Of a stretch of 64,000 bases of DNA, positions 42,850 through 54,594 are shown one piece after another. Positions within the stretch are counted from its first letter, which is position 1; each line of letters starts with the position of its first letter. The position numbers and the translations under genes are program-made. The DNA lies in the NCBI GenBank assembly GCA_030568195.1, contig JAJLTO010000001.1, forward strand, positions 1,612,001 through 1,676,000. The letters are read 5' to 3'. A model generated the notes under the pieces. That model saw only the letters and a program-made list of their open reading frames with translations, ran no database searches and was not told where the DNA came from. The stretch comes from Dipodascopsis uninucleata var. uninucleata (lineage: Eukaryota; Ascomycota; Lipomycetes; Lipomycetales; Lipomycetaceae).

Positions 42850-44727
42850 GGTTATATATTATGTTGTCCACCAGCTCTATCTTAGAAACTCCTGTGGTTG
42901 CTATGAGATAGAGATCAAGATATATGAAAACTCCAGAATTCCTCTTGAGCCGACCGTGATCTCACATCCCGCATCAACATATTTATGGTTTAGGGTTATC
43001 ATATGTTGAGTTGGTAGCAACTTAACTCCTGTTGGACAAAACTAGAAAGGAAGGAGGATGAGTTTTTTTATACCAAGAGCTCATACTATTTAGACAATCG
43101 ATAGAAGTAAGATAGGTCACTTATTGCTGGGATTGTCTGTATATTGAGCCGAATAAGAACTAGGTATTGCGTAGCACGAGGTAGCCAGATAACGACGTAA
43201 AGTTCAGATCCTAGCAAGAGTACTTATACAGTGACGCTTTCTACTGTTATCTTACTGTGCTGCAAAAAAGGAACGTGCACAGTAGAATAAAGCTTCACTG
43301 TGGAGTTTCTCTTATGTAATGACACTATGAGAGCCTAGAATTATAGCTTAAAATCTTTATCGCTTGGGATCTGAGTTGCAGCGTAGGCGAAGCATTGCCC
43401 TTCTACTCTAACCTTGCGAGAGCGAACCTTGAGTTCCGAGTTTCCAGGTAGATGGCGCGGTCCTTTTACGTCATAGCATAAAAACTGGAGCTTCATTATT
43501 GCGACAGCGAAGGTAATCTACCAAATCGTGTTTAAACAGCAGCCACGTAATTATGCCACACGCGGTCGTGGTTGAAATGACATCTCGCTCGTTCAATATG
43601 ATCCTTGCAGGTAGTCTGTAGCTGCTCACTGTACCAGGTACGTTTTTCCCCATATATTTATTGTTATTTGCCTCTATTTCAAATTATAGATACACAATTT
43701 GAGTATTCGGCAGTTTTATGTCGGTAGCTTATGCTGTATTTCGCTCATTTCAATTTTTTTTACCGTCCACGTCTACCACGTGAACCAAGTTTAAGTTTTG
43801 GTTAAGGGTATATTAGCGAGCATTGTTCGCAGCGCCTAAAGTCAAAACAACATAAGGCCGAAGAGTAATGCGGGGTCTGCCATCCATGCAGCCTACAAAA
43901 TGGGTAGAATCATGAAACGAAGGTCCAAAAAGGTTCTGCATTTATTTAGATTGCACATATATTACAGGACCCGCTATACTTTAATTGTTGGCCTATGGCG
44001 CAAGATCCCCGAGAAAGACAAGGTAAAGTTCGCGCCAACGTTGAGCCGACCTGGAGAAGCGGAAAGAAATGCAGCAGCAATTCTACTGACTTCTAAATTG
44101 CTGAAATGGAGATGTTTTACTATAGTATGACGTATATCAATGCGTAAATAAGTATCTCAGCCAACATAAATCTCCTATTGAGCTACTTGTAGACTGCTTC
44201 ACAAAGCTGAAACTTGGACTCATGTCTCGTATATATGCACGCATTGATTCCGATTATCCGGTTGACTACATCAACGGTAATTGTATCAATGTAAGAGTAA
44301 CAAGCCAAATGCTTGTTAAAAGGGAAGAAATTATAAGTGTTCTCAGTAAAATACTGACCCTACTGTCAATAGCCAGAAAGGAAGTCGGATGATTCTAAGT
44401 ATCCGACGGTAAATTTGCAAGCTTACCCCACATACTGCGATAGATCAAGAAAGCTAAAGTGTATATCACTGCACAGCGATCAAGTGGGATGTGTCATCCA
44501 TATTACGAACACTTACTATTATTATTCTAAAATAAGGTATGTTATCATGTTTTGCGCCTCTTAGAGGAATATAAGAAGATAAATACTGCTCATCGACCAC
44601 TACTCGCTGTTAAGGATAGCAAGAGTTTTAGCTAGCCAGACACCTCACAATAGTCATAAAATATTTGACAAATTTTCGTAGTCCATATTCCAATCCCCTC
44701 AATCCAAACATATTTGTTAAAGCAACA
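42850..44727. other. Long divergent promoter region
   Basis: 1878 bp between the DIA2-like gene and the FHS permease. It includes the CGGAT palindrome at 44384-44407 and a single CACGTG near 43787. An ATG-started ORF of 76 codons at 43900-44130 is basic and unlike any family I know; not accepted as a gene. Confidence 0.5.
44384..44407. promoter_or_regulatory. CGGAT palindrome upstream of FHS permease
   Basis: GTCGGAT (44384-44390), 10-bp spacer, ATCCGAC (44401-44407): a perfect 7-bp inverted repeat about 320 bp before the permease ATG. The half-site CGGAT recurs in the palindrome before the ARA2-like gene; CGG triplets in inverted orientation are typical of Zn2Cys6 dimers. Confidence 0.55.
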
Positions 44728-46356
44728 ATGAAATGGCCAACGTTACGGGCACGAGACGATCGCATAACCAGTGGTGCGACTCTAACTATCAGGCAATCCC
44801 TGCTTCCGATCTGCCTTGTTACCATGCTCTTCTTTCTATGGGTAGGTAGTCGTTGGTCTCACAAAAAAATTCGATGGATTCTCTATAGCAGAAACTAACT
44901 TGACTATAGGGATTTGCTTATGGTTTGCTGGATGTCCTAAATAAACATTTTCAGGTATGATAATTGGTCGAAATCTTGATTCTTTGTCATTGAAACTAAT
45001 CGAAACATAGACTTCTCTTAATATCACGAGAGCCCGTAGTTCTGGCCTCCAGGCAGCTTACTTTGGGTATAACATATTTTATTTTTAATTTTATATTATA
45101 ATTCTAATGGATGGTTGTAGCGCTTATCCCGTTGCTTCGCTCACTTTTGCAGGCTGGACTCTTCGAAAAGTTGGATATCGAGCAACATTTATCCTTGGAC
45201 TCACTTTATACGGTATAGGCGCGCTCCTCTTTATGCCAGCTGCTATAAAGAGATCATTCGGTGGATTCTGTGGAGCAACATTTGTAATTGGATCTGGACT
45301 TGGAACTCTCGAGAGTGCAGCCAATCCATATCTTGCTGTTTGTGGTCCACCAAGATATTCCGAAGTCCGTCTCAACATTGCCCAAGCCTTCCAAGGCGTT
45401 GGAACTGTCGTCGGACCAATTCTCGCTTCTTATGTCTTCTTCAAGAATACTACAGAAAATTCTCTTGATTCTGTCAAATGGGTCTATGTAGGAATTGCTG
45501 GATTCGTTTTCTTACTCGCTCTTGTGTTCTATTTCAGTAACATTCCTGAAATCACTGATGCTGATATGGAGCACCAGATGGTCTCTACTCAGGGCGAAGC
45601 GAATGATAAACCGATATATAAAGAATATACGCTTATGCTTGCGTCTATTTCCCAGTTTCTATACATTGGAGCTCAAGGTAAGTGATCAATTTGTCGATTT
45701 GATTTTGGTAGTTTTTTTGTCTAACGGAGGCAGTATCGCTTGCAACCTATTTCATCAACTATGCAACTGAAGTCAGGCCCGGAACATCTAGTTCCGATGG
45801 CTCCAACTTTCTTGCAATTGCACAAGGCTGTTTTTCTATCGGTCGATTTATAGGTAGCGCAATTATGAAATATGTTAAGCCTCGATATGCCTTGCAAGCA
45901 TATCTCACATGTGCTATAATTAGCATATCGCTTGCTATTGGTCTGAAGAAAAATGCAGGTCTGGCTCTTCTAATGGTTACTTTGTTCTTTGAATCAATCT
46001 GTTTTCCGACGATCTTTGCCTTAGGAATCAGAGGACTTGGTGCCAACACAAAGCTTGGCTCATCTTTCATCATCTCTGCAATTATTGGAGGAGCTATTGG
46101 TCCACCAATAACTGGCGCAGTATCTGACAAGCTTAATAGCAAGCAGCATGCCTTTTTCATTCCACTTATATTCTTTGTGGTAGCGCAAATTTTCCCTTGT
46201 GCCTGCAATTTTCATGCAAAGACTAGAAAACTTATGGACGACTTCTCTGAGAGTACAGTGGGTGTGACTGGTGCTGATGCTAACTCTAACGATATTAGTG
46301 ATATCAAAATGGAAGAGGACAGGGTGGAGAATATTAACTCAAATATCGAAAAATAA
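44728..46356 (+). CDS. FHS-family sugar/H+ symporter (L-fucose permease type)
   Basis: Five exons: 44728-44841, 44910-44954, 45011-45066, 45121-45677 and 45734-46356, giving 464 residues. The fucose-galactose-glucose/H+ symporter family is shown by LLPICLVTMLFFLWGFAYGL, then LDVLNKHFQ, the block SSGLQAAYFGAYPVASL, and GLGTLESAANPYLAVCGPP. The second half opens with a long cytosolic loop and has GCFSIGRFIGSAIM. Family members import L-fucose, D-arabinose, D-glucose or D-galactose. The upstream in-frame extension begins only at a TTG, so the ATG at 44728 is used. Exons 2 and 3 are just 45 and 56 nt. The gene is tail to tail with a Zn2Cys6 regulator and close to an ARA2-type dehydrogenase, which suggests one sugar pathway. 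Confidence 0.88.
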
Positions 46357-46663
46357 GTAGACTAAGCTTATGGCAGTCATGGAAGTTGTTAATATTTGGT
46401 TTGAAAACTTTTTCTTGTATCTCCTTGAAAAATATATTTGATTTTACGAGGTTTTCATTAAGCTCTATCAGACTTAATATATTATCAAGCCACGTCCGCC
46501 ATCAGACCATCTATATATTCTCAGTAGATTTCTTCTCCGACTGGCTTCAATCTCGCTGTCGGTCTGCAAAGCCGAGCTTAGTACATTCCTAAAACTTCTC
46601 TGTGACAAAAACTTAACGTCAGAAACTAGTTCTAATATTGCTATTCTCGATAATTAAGACACA
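46357..46663. other. Convergent spacer, permease / regulator
   Basis: 307 bp between the stop codons of the FHS permease and the Zn2Cys6 regulator. No gene or element recognised. Confidence 0.5.
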
Positions 46664-49017
46664 TCATACCTGATATTCCGTGTTCAACGTGGCAACGCAA
46701 ACCTCGTATGCTCTAATGACCGTTTCACATGCCTTTCCTATAATATCTTCTGATTCGTATTTTTGACGATCAGCGCACAATATAAACATAAAACTGCCAT
46801 GTAATAGATATATTCCAAAAGTGTAGGGCATGTATCTCATCTCCGAGTCGTATTTCAAAATATCAGAGATAGAATTGGCAGCTGCGACTGCGTGATTCAT
46901 GCATTTCAAAAACGCACCAGATTCGATCCAATTGTCTTCATTATCCAGCATGCTTATAGGATCCCATTTTCCGTACAATAAAATATATAGTACATGAAGT
47001 ATATAAGTGCTGTATGCTATTGTAACTTGTTTGTTTTCTGGCAGATAACTTGTGTGATACGAACTAAAGGCAAATTGCTTCAAAGAATCTTCTGCTGATC
47101 TTAAAAGTTTCTCTATATTTTCCGTGGCAGCGTCATCTCTAATATTACGTAGCCTTGGATGACACTGGCGATGATGGGTTACAATAATATCCCCAAGGAG
47201 TGCCATAAGAGGTAGAAAATGTTCGAAGAATCCGCATCCTGTAATAGAAAGTGGCGGACCATACTGTCGCGAATACTGCAGCGCAGAGAGTTCTGGGTCC
47301 ATCTCCTGCCACGACTGTTCATCCAATGGACAAAATACTGAGCATTCACTGTCTTGGATATTAAGAGGCGCATTGAAAGATAATGAAAGATGTCTATCCA
47401 CGGCATATAGAAGCCACCACACTCTTCTTCTCTCTTCTTTCGTTTCCTCTTTCAAGACATAACGATATGACCTAGTTATACTGTCCTCTACATTATCATA
47501 ATCTAGATCCTCTAGTCCGGCGGGAACCTCTTTATGTAAATTTTGTTCGCGAGCAAGCTCAATCGTCCGATGCCACCATTTTAGGCAGTCTCTCTTAGGT
47601 TCTCCACTCGATACTACAATTGATACTAATGCGAGAGTCAAAACCTCATCTGGGGAGCCTTCAGATACTCTGTTATTATCGCAATAGATCAAGTCTTTCT
47701 TTTTGTCCAATAATTCAGATTCAGTTCCTTTCTCTTCTAACAATCGACAACATAATTTGAATAAATCATCGCATGCATTCTTTCGTGACACTGTGGACTG
47801 AAATATCTTTAGATTCGAAGTTTGAGCTCCAACCCAGAGAATGCAAGCCAGCAGAGCTGGAGATGTAGTTCGTGGTGACGTCTTGTGAAGGAAGGAGCTC
47901 TTGCGAAACACACTTGTTAATACGAATGGAGATGCATAGTGTGAGATAGATCCTGAGGGAACTGTGAAGTATAAATCCAGAAGATTACACGCCGTACTCA
48001 GAGATATTATACCCTGTAAGTAAGGCACAAGGCACCGTAAAACAGGATATTTGTAAGAAGATGTATTATCAGCGCGCATATCTGACATTGCTGGCGGCTG
48101 ATTACTTATGCCTGGTCGATATTCTGCATGTGTATCGTGATATCCTAGCAGTCTAGCTCTAGAAGTAGTAATTAAAGGTGAAGATGGATTTCTGATATTT
48201 GATGTCTCTTCTGCGGCGTTATTGATCGAATTCGCATCTGACACCACAGAAAACATCCCTACGAGCGACATCTCGTTAGACTTGAACGACTTTGAGTTAA
48301 TTGGCTCGGAAGACTCAGTATCTCGACTCGAGTGATTAGTTTGCTGCCCTAGTATAGAGTGAGGCGGGGACGCAGAACTAGCAGAGAGATCAGATGACCA
48401 GTGCTGTAAAAATGGGCTTTCTGGTGCGCAGCTGGATAAGTTTGATTCAAGCGGACCAATGCCGCGAAGGAACTCCGGAGTGTCTCTTACGTCGCTACTG
48501 GTAATCAAATCATTAAAAGGATCCGGTTCTTCTAGCTCTTTTGATATTGGATCACCGCATGAATTGCCTGTCCTTTGACCCGCGTTACTCGTAGGAGTAG
48601 CCAACGACTTTGCTATCCGACCGCGCCTCTTAGGCTGACGAGTGTATTGACAAACTCGATTATAATCTATAGCAGGGCTTAATAATTACTTTCTCCTTAC
48701 TATCATATCTAGCTTTGGGATTAGTGAATCGTACCTATACAATGCTGGCTGATAGGATCAAACTTGTCATTAGCAAAGTCTTCTTATCGCATCTCTACAT
48801 CAGAGCAATGTAAAAAACCCAATATCACTTACCACGGATGTGCACCTGTACACCTTGTTCGGGAGATACTGCATTGGTCGCACGCACGCTTTATGCGCTT
48901 TCGCTCACGAAGCGACCCAGAGCCGTTAGTCTGACTGGCTACTGAAGTTGGTCCGACTACAACAGCATCGTGAGTATGAGGAGATACTCCCGTCACTTTT
49001 TCAGCAGTAGGAGACAT
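46664..49017 (-). CDS. Zn2Cys6 transcription factor, XlnR/AraR type
   Basis: Three exons: 48833-49017, 48735-48748 and 46664-48666, giving 733 residues. Splicing builds a complete zinc cluster with spacing C-x2-C-x6-C-x5-C-x2-C-x6-C: CDQCSISRTRCTGAHP, then CQHCIDYNRVC, followed by the basic QPKRRGRIAKS. The 14-nt middle exon is essential because it carries part of the fourth and all of the fifth cysteine. The fungal transcription factor domain (PF04082) lies at about 240-480; the segment ERRRVWWLLYAVDRHLSLSF followed by a Pro-Leu and an acidic Cys closely resembles XlnR/Xyr1 and AraR, the regulators of pentose and hemicellulose use. N-terminus and 80-200 are Ser/Pro-rich and disordered. It is divergent from the ARA2-like gene and a likely regulator of the flanking sugar genes. 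Confidence 0.86.
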
Positions 49018-50028
49018 CTTAATATGCTATACTAATAATTTAATGTGTTATTTGCCATCTATCTCCCTTTTTCTAACACCTGACTAAGATTTGGGAATCT
49101 TAGGATACATCTTCATAGCACTATTCCCCGCACTACAAGTGTTGCAATTCGAAGGTTTAGAAAATCATGCATGCGATGAGACGACCCAATCTTAAGTATT
49201 TTAAAGTTTATAAGTCATGTGACTCGTATAGATCTTTAGCAATCATCAAGAAAGCAACGCAGTACTGAGATAGATCCACAGAAATATTCTCAGTAGTGGA
49301 GTATAGACGAAGTAAGATGACCCGCTGTGATGTCTTGTTCTACTATCTTATTATATGGTAGATATATGGTTGCTGTTATTGGCGTAGTCAGACGACTGAA
49401 ACGATCGTGTGTATGTTGAACTCAAGACCGAATAGGATCGTATTTCAAGAACATAAGGTATATGGCTTGTATTGTACGTTCGTCACATCAGTTCTTGGTG
49501 TGACTAGACACAGCGGTTTCCGAGGTTCACAGCTACTATACTCACAAAGACGCCTAAACTAAAGCTCATCTGACTTACCCATAACGTTAGATCAGAAAGT
49601 TGTACACTGTCGCAAACTGGCATTTCTATGCAAACATTAAGAATGTAGAACTAGATTATAGGGTTATGTTTTTCTGCTCATAATTTTCTTTTAAGCAGCA
49701 AATTCGGGCTATTCTATAGGCGAGGAAGAACTAAGGGTACTTAAAAGTGCTAAGAGCATTCGGGTAATTTTCAATACTTAATTGTCGTGAAGAACTTGTT
49801 GTCCGTAGGGAGATATGCTGGAAATTAGCCGTCGGTTGTGGAGTCCTGACACTCCAGTTCATTCAAAAGACGCAACTAATGCGAATACACCGCCTAGTGA
49901 GAGATCACAATGCCGGATCTCAAACTATAGATCCGGCTAGAACAGCTGATGAACTATTATTAAAGGGGCGATCCTGCAAATCAAGAACATAGCTGGTTCG
50001 TCTACTTAGATTTCGAAGCATTGTAGAA
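49018..50028. other. Divergent promoter, regulator / ARA2-like gene
   Basis: 1011 bp between start codons. It holds the palindrome at 49912-49937. No ORF of note and no tRNA. Confidence 0.55.
49912..49937. promoter_or_regulatory. CCGGATCT palindrome upstream of ARA2-like gene
   Basis: GCCGGATCT (49912-49920), 8-bp spacer, AGATCCGGC (49929-49937): a perfect 9-bp inverted repeat 91 bp before the dehydrogenase ATG. It has the same CGGAT...ATCCG half-sites as the palindrome before the FHS permease. Position and symmetry fit an operator for a Zn2Cys6 dimer. Confidence 0.6.
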
Positions 50029-51087
50029 ATGGTGGTCGCTAAAAATATTACTAATATATTACCAGGCATTGCAATAGGTGGTGGGGTGTTCAACACTCAA
50101 ATGAACGAGGATCCAGGACAGCTGCCCATTGCCCGTATTATCAAAAGAGCGTTCGACGTCGGGATCCGTGCAATTGATACTTCACCGTACTACGGTAAAT
50201 CCGAAATCCTTATCGGACAGGCACTGAGATCGCCTGAAGTCAAGAATAACTACAAACGCGAAGACTATGTGTTGATGACTAAAGCTGGGCGTGTCAGCCT
50301 TGATTCATTTGACTACTCCCAGGAGGGAATCCGTAATTCTGTTACGCGATCACTTCAGAGACTAAATACAATTTATCTGGACATTGTGTTCTGTCACGAC
50401 GTTGAATTCAATAGACCTGAAGATGCGCTAACAGCAGTTGGTACTTTGTTCAAGCTCCAAGAGGAGGGTATCATTGGATACGTTGGAATATCTGGATATC
50501 CTCCGAGCGTGCTGGTAAAGGTTATTCAAACGATAATAGCTGAATTTGGTAGGCCACCAGATGTTGTACAGAACTATGGCTGCTTCAATCTCCAGAATAC
50601 AACTCTGCTGAGCTATCTAGACGAGATCAACGCCCTTGGTGTAGGCTGTATTATCAACTCGAGTCCCTTATGTATGGGGCTTCTCTCAGGACACGCAGCC
50701 GCGGCCTTTCACCCTGCATCTGAAGGACTTCGCAACGCCTGTTTGAAATTAAGCGAATGGGCTAAACTTACAAATTACACATTGCCGGAGCTTGCTATGC
50801 GGTTTGCTATAGGCAAATGGGCTGAACTTTCATTCAAGAATGGAGGTGGAGTTATAATATCTGGTGTCAGCTATCTACACGAACTTGAAATGACAATCGA
50901 AGCATATAAAGATGTTATGTGTGTCTTGCCTAAGTCAGCTGAAGGGCAGCGATTCATTTATCCACAGGCCAGTGTAGATAAATCAAAACTAGCGGTGCTC
51001 GAGCCATACTTTCAGCAGGCTCGTGAAGTACTCGGTGACTGGGCTGACAAGTATTGGGATATGGGTAACATTAAGTGGGAGCTTTAG
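50029..51087 (+). CDS. Aldo-keto reductase, D-arabinose/L-galactose dehydrogenase type
   Basis: Single exon, 352 residues, close to yeast Ara2 (335), the NAD+-dependent D-arabinose dehydrogenase that leads to erythroascorbate. The AKR tetrad is present: Asp50 and Tyr55 in AIDTSPYYGKSE, Lys85 in LMTKAGR, and His123 in FCHDVEF. The N-terminal LPGIAIGGGVFN and the block VQNYGCFNLQNT match L-galactose, L-fucose and D-arabinose dehydrogenases. Probably cytosolic, oxidising an aldose at C1 to a lactone. It lies beside an XlnR/AraR-type regulator and an FHS permease and has a palindromic site just upstream. Whether it serves catabolism or erythroascorbate synthesis cannot be told from sequence; the cluster favours catabolism. 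Confidence 0.88.
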   Translation: MVVAKNITNILPGIAIGGGVFNTQMNEDPGQLPIARIIKRAFDVGIRAIDTSPYYGKSEILIGQALRSPEVKNNYKREDYVLMTKAGRVSLDSFDYSQEGIRNSVTRSLQRLNTIYLDIVFCHDVEFNRPEDALTAVGTLFKLQEEGIIGYVGISGYPPSVLVKVIQTIIAEFGRPPDVVQNYGCFNLQNTTLLSYLDEINALGVGCIINSSPLCMGLLSGHAAAAFHPASEGLRNACLKLSEWAKLTNYTLPELAMRFAIGKWAELSFKNGGGVIISGVSYLHELEMTIEAYKDVMCVLPKSAEGQRFIYPQASVDKSKLAVLEPYFQQAREVLGDWADKYWDMGNIKWEL

Positions 51088-51210
51088 ACACAAGCTTTAA
51101 CTCGTTTATAATAGTAATTTGCCATTTTGTTATCATGTCAATAGAGAATATATATCATTCATTCATCGAATTATATTTAGTTTGCAGTCTTTATGTATTA
51201 CGTTTAAAAT

Positions 51211-51223
51211 AAAAAAAAAAAAA
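51211..51223 (-). terminator. Pol III T-run terminator of 5S copy 2
   Basis: Right after the 5S 3' end on the minus strand there is an uninterrupted run of 13 T, longer than that of copy 1. The flanks differ from copy 1. Confidence 0.8.
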
Positions 51224-51224
51224 G

Positions 51225-51342
51225 AATTGCAGCACCTACGATTCCAGCGTGGTCTCCCACCGCAGTACTGAGTAGGCCCAAAGAAGCTTAACTGGTGTTG
51301 ATCGGACGGGGAACTGTGTTTTCTTCTTGGTATGGCCGCAAC
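51225..51342 (-). rRNA. 5S ribosomal RNA, copy 2
   Basis: Identical base for base to copy 1 (833-950) across 118 nt, while the DNA on both sides is unrelated. It carries all fungal 5S blocks and the internal promoter. It lies between two plus-strand protein genes. Confidence 0.95.
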
Positions 51343-51959
51343 TTGAAAAGGTATCGCGATAGGGAATCATACATCCTTTTAGCAAGGGATGCCTCTAACT
51401 TTTAATAAGGGCTCCCAGACGCATAGATATCCTTGTGAATATCCCATAACATATCATTTTCGATTTTCCCTTCTTGAGAGTACCAGCCATCTGCTACAGG
51501 CCGCAGGAAACGAAGCAGTGTACCTCTTCTCACGACGCACCCAGTTTCATATTGCGACGCCTAGACGTTGCAATGTCCTCCTGTGTTATATAATTTATAC
51601 TAATAAGACTGTAGCAAAAATACTAATTAAATTAGGGTAAATATAATCTGGGGAAGTGCTCATTCTCACGTGCTGGACTGAAATCTACTGTGGCCATACC
51701 CAAAAATACGTCAACCATTTTCGGTTCGTTTCGGGTTCTGAAGGCGGAAGCTATTATAGTCGCAAACGTTGACTTCGTGTTTATATAGTTGACTACCTGT
51801 CCTGGTGATATGGGAGAGACAAATCACTATATGTGTATTATATAGTCTTGCAGGACACAGATGATATTCATAGCAGTTTAGAAAAAGTACAGATTGTTTA
51901 TTATAGCGGTAGCTTTTGTCTGTCGTTGTTGTTAGAGATCTATCTTGCACGAACTAAAG

Positions 51960-53457
51960 ATGAATTACGCTCCGCGCTCACTGCGTGAGCTCTCGTCTCT
52001 TAAAGACATTCTGTATGGCGGCGAAGACAAATCGGCGTCTCCTACATCTTCGTCAGGGCCATCTGCATTTGATGTTACTACTACCAGAAAGGATAACCTT
52101 ACGGATAAGTTAATGGAAAAGCTGTTTGCCGCTGCGTTGCCATCAGTAGACTCAACAAATGGGGTGCCATCACAAGAAGTACAGGAGCGTCTGCAGGAGC
52201 AGAAAAACAAGCCTCCTTTTTCTGTTCCTGTTATGGCTCGCAATTTCAGTCGTCTGAATGCAAGGTAAGTGCTAGTTCATGTGTCCATCCGAAAATATGT
52301 TTGACAGAGTGTATTGATGACATGATTTGAAATTTTCTAGAATCGGCGTCGTGTTTCGACTACAATACAAAATATTACGTGTCATGACATGGAAAAACCC
52401 CAATCATACCTTTTCTGCGTTAGCCATATATTCATTTCTATGTATGTATTATTGAGATCGATATGTGTTGCTATGATATATAGTGTAGCCTGGCATTCTA
52501 AATTAGTCTGATATTTTTCTACTAGTATACTAATTCTTTACTCTAGGTCTATATCCGTCTCTGTTTGCTGTTTCTCCGATAGTGATTCTGATCTTTGGCG
52601 TTATGGTTCCTGCTTATGTAAAACGGCATCCACCACCACCATCGCCTTTGCCCTCTTATCCGGTTCCTTCTGATGGACCCCCGCTGGCTGATGCACCAGA
52701 GATCAAACCAGTTCCTGAGCTGTCTCGTGATTTCCTCATGAACATGCGAGATATTCAGAATTCTATGGATGACTTCACTCAAACTTACGATAAAATAGCA
52801 CGTATGCTTTCAGAACCGACGAGCTTCAAAAATGAGGAGTATTCGTCCGCTGTATATATTTTCCTGTTGTTTTTAGGTGGTATACTTGTTTTCCTTACTT
52901 CGTATATCAAATGGCGTTATATTTTCTTCATTTTAGGCTGGTTTGTTGTACTCTCCGGACATCCCAGTGCGCGAAAGTTTATCAAGGCATCCAGCGACAT
53001 TTATATGGCTCCGCAAGAACAGAAGTTCTCCTTGTTATTCCAAAAGTTTGTTACCTCGGACATCATAATTGATGACGTTCCTGAACAGAGACATGTTGAA
53101 ATTTTCGAACTACAGCGTCAAGGCAATGACGTGAATGAATGGGATGACTGGGTTTTTTCTACGAGTCCATATGAAAAGCTTTCTCAGGCAAGGCTAGCGC
53201 ACGATCGTCCAAATGGTGTTCGTTTCATGGACGAAATATTACCTCCAATTGGATGGCGGTTTTCTCCCAACTCGGCATGGAAACTTGATTTGTACCCTCA
53301 TATATGGACTCAGAACCGCAGCATCGTTGGAATCGATATCGACAGTGATTCTAAATGGGTGTACGATACGGTGGATAATGGTACACGTGGTGAATGGCGA
53401 CGAAGAAGGTGGATTCGAGTCTGCGAACGTCAGTCTAATCGCGAAAATCAGGCCTAG
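51960..53457 (+). CDS. Pex24-domain integral peroxisomal membrane peroxin (PEX28/29-like)
   Basis: Three exons: 51960-52264, 52341-52441 and 52547-53457, giving 438 residues. The start is the ATG at 51960; an upstream in-frame TTG is not used. Two hydrophobic hairpin regions, at about 125-160 (ALAIYSFLCLYPSLFAVSPI) and 240-275 (AVYIFLLFLGGILVFLTSYI), resemble reticulon-like insertions, separated by a proline-rich cytosolic loop (RHPPPPSPLPSYP). The C-terminus has a dysferlin-like fold: PPIGWRFSPNSAWKLD and GEWRRRRWIRVCER. This plan is that of Pex24/28/29 and Pex30-32, ER and peroxisome membrane proteins that control peroxisome size, number and ER contact. Yeast orthology is probably to the Pex28/29 branch, but I am not certain. 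Confidence 0.85.
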
Positions 53458-54594
53458 AAGTAATTTGTCCAGACCAACAATTGGGCTTCTAAATAGAAGT
53501 TCATGAGGTTTATTGTAAATAACGATTTCTTGTGAAGTTTTCTTAGAATACTTGTTCAAGCTGATGTTATAGCCTACTCCTTGGTACATGCTAAGAATCT
53601 AACGGCATTGAATCACGACATCTTTGAAAAAAGTTTCGCACCGATACCTAACTGCTATTTATTTAAAGTAGCTTTCAATGAAATAAGCGTTGCTCATGAT
53701 TTTCTAGAAGGAAAAGAATGTGCAAGAGGGACACGATTTTTAAATTTACGTTCGTTTAATATTCCTAACTTTAACGAGTATTCTTAGCTCGGCTTTCGTT
53801 GTTGACTTTGCATCTTTCATATTGTATAGTCAACAACTTTTTAATCGCATTCCGAGAGTTCTCTTTTTTATAATTATTTGTGGTAAAATCTCTATCAATC
53901 AAATGCAGTGTCGTTTGTCAATTTTGTTATGTGGCGTATGTGAATGAAAATCTGAACTTTCATCAATAATACAAACTAAACACTTTCAAGCGTAAATTCA
54001 GTAACAATTCTCACCAAGCGTTTATTTACTAAGATTTAAAAAAATTCAGCTGTATGTAAGTATTTTACGCATAAACTACTTCGTTATATGAAATCGAAAA
54101 TTAAAGATTGATAAAGAGTGAATACCGCCCGTAACCAAGAGCACTCAGAATTATCCTTATGCAGTTAGGTAAGTGAGACTGATACTTATTATGTACATTG
54201 CTATGCAACAATAGCTGTAGAAATTGATTGTTCAGGATAGTTCGAGTCTAGGACTACTCGAAGGGAAAATAATGCCTTTAAAGAACCAGTAATAAAAAGA
54301 GTTATAAGAGAGAATATGTGGTAACTGATTTAGAGAAATTAAAAAATCGCTAGAAGATATAATAGACGAATAACAAACAATGCAGCTTACTAAATCACCA
54401 ATCTTTTACATAGTTCAACATGACAAAAAAGAATTCTAAGAAGTCAACAAGAAACAAAGGAATAGAAATGAAGAATAGTAGAGTCGCTACTAGAAGACAA
54501 TTTAAAAAGGCTCTCGAAAATATTACATACATAATTGTGCAATATATATTTTATATCATCTCTCCTTACCGACTCAAAATTATTAAAGCTGTAA
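53458..54594. other. Convergent intergenic region
   Basis: 1137 bp, AT-rich. ORFs at 53581-53787 and 54420-54647 are short and lack homology. No RNA gene recognised. Confidence 0.5.

Larger units (their letters stand above)
51088..51959. other. Intergenic holding 5S copy 2
   Basis: 872 bp between the ARA2-like gene and the peroxin. The 5S gene takes 51225-51342 on the minus strand. The 83- and 79-codon ORFs near 51.4-51.9 kb show no family features. Confidence 0.6.

Noticed and set aside
43900-44130. 76-codon basic ORF between DIA2-like and FHS permease
   Set aside because: ATG-started, yet composition is like the flanking DNA and no family resemblance; left as promoter region.
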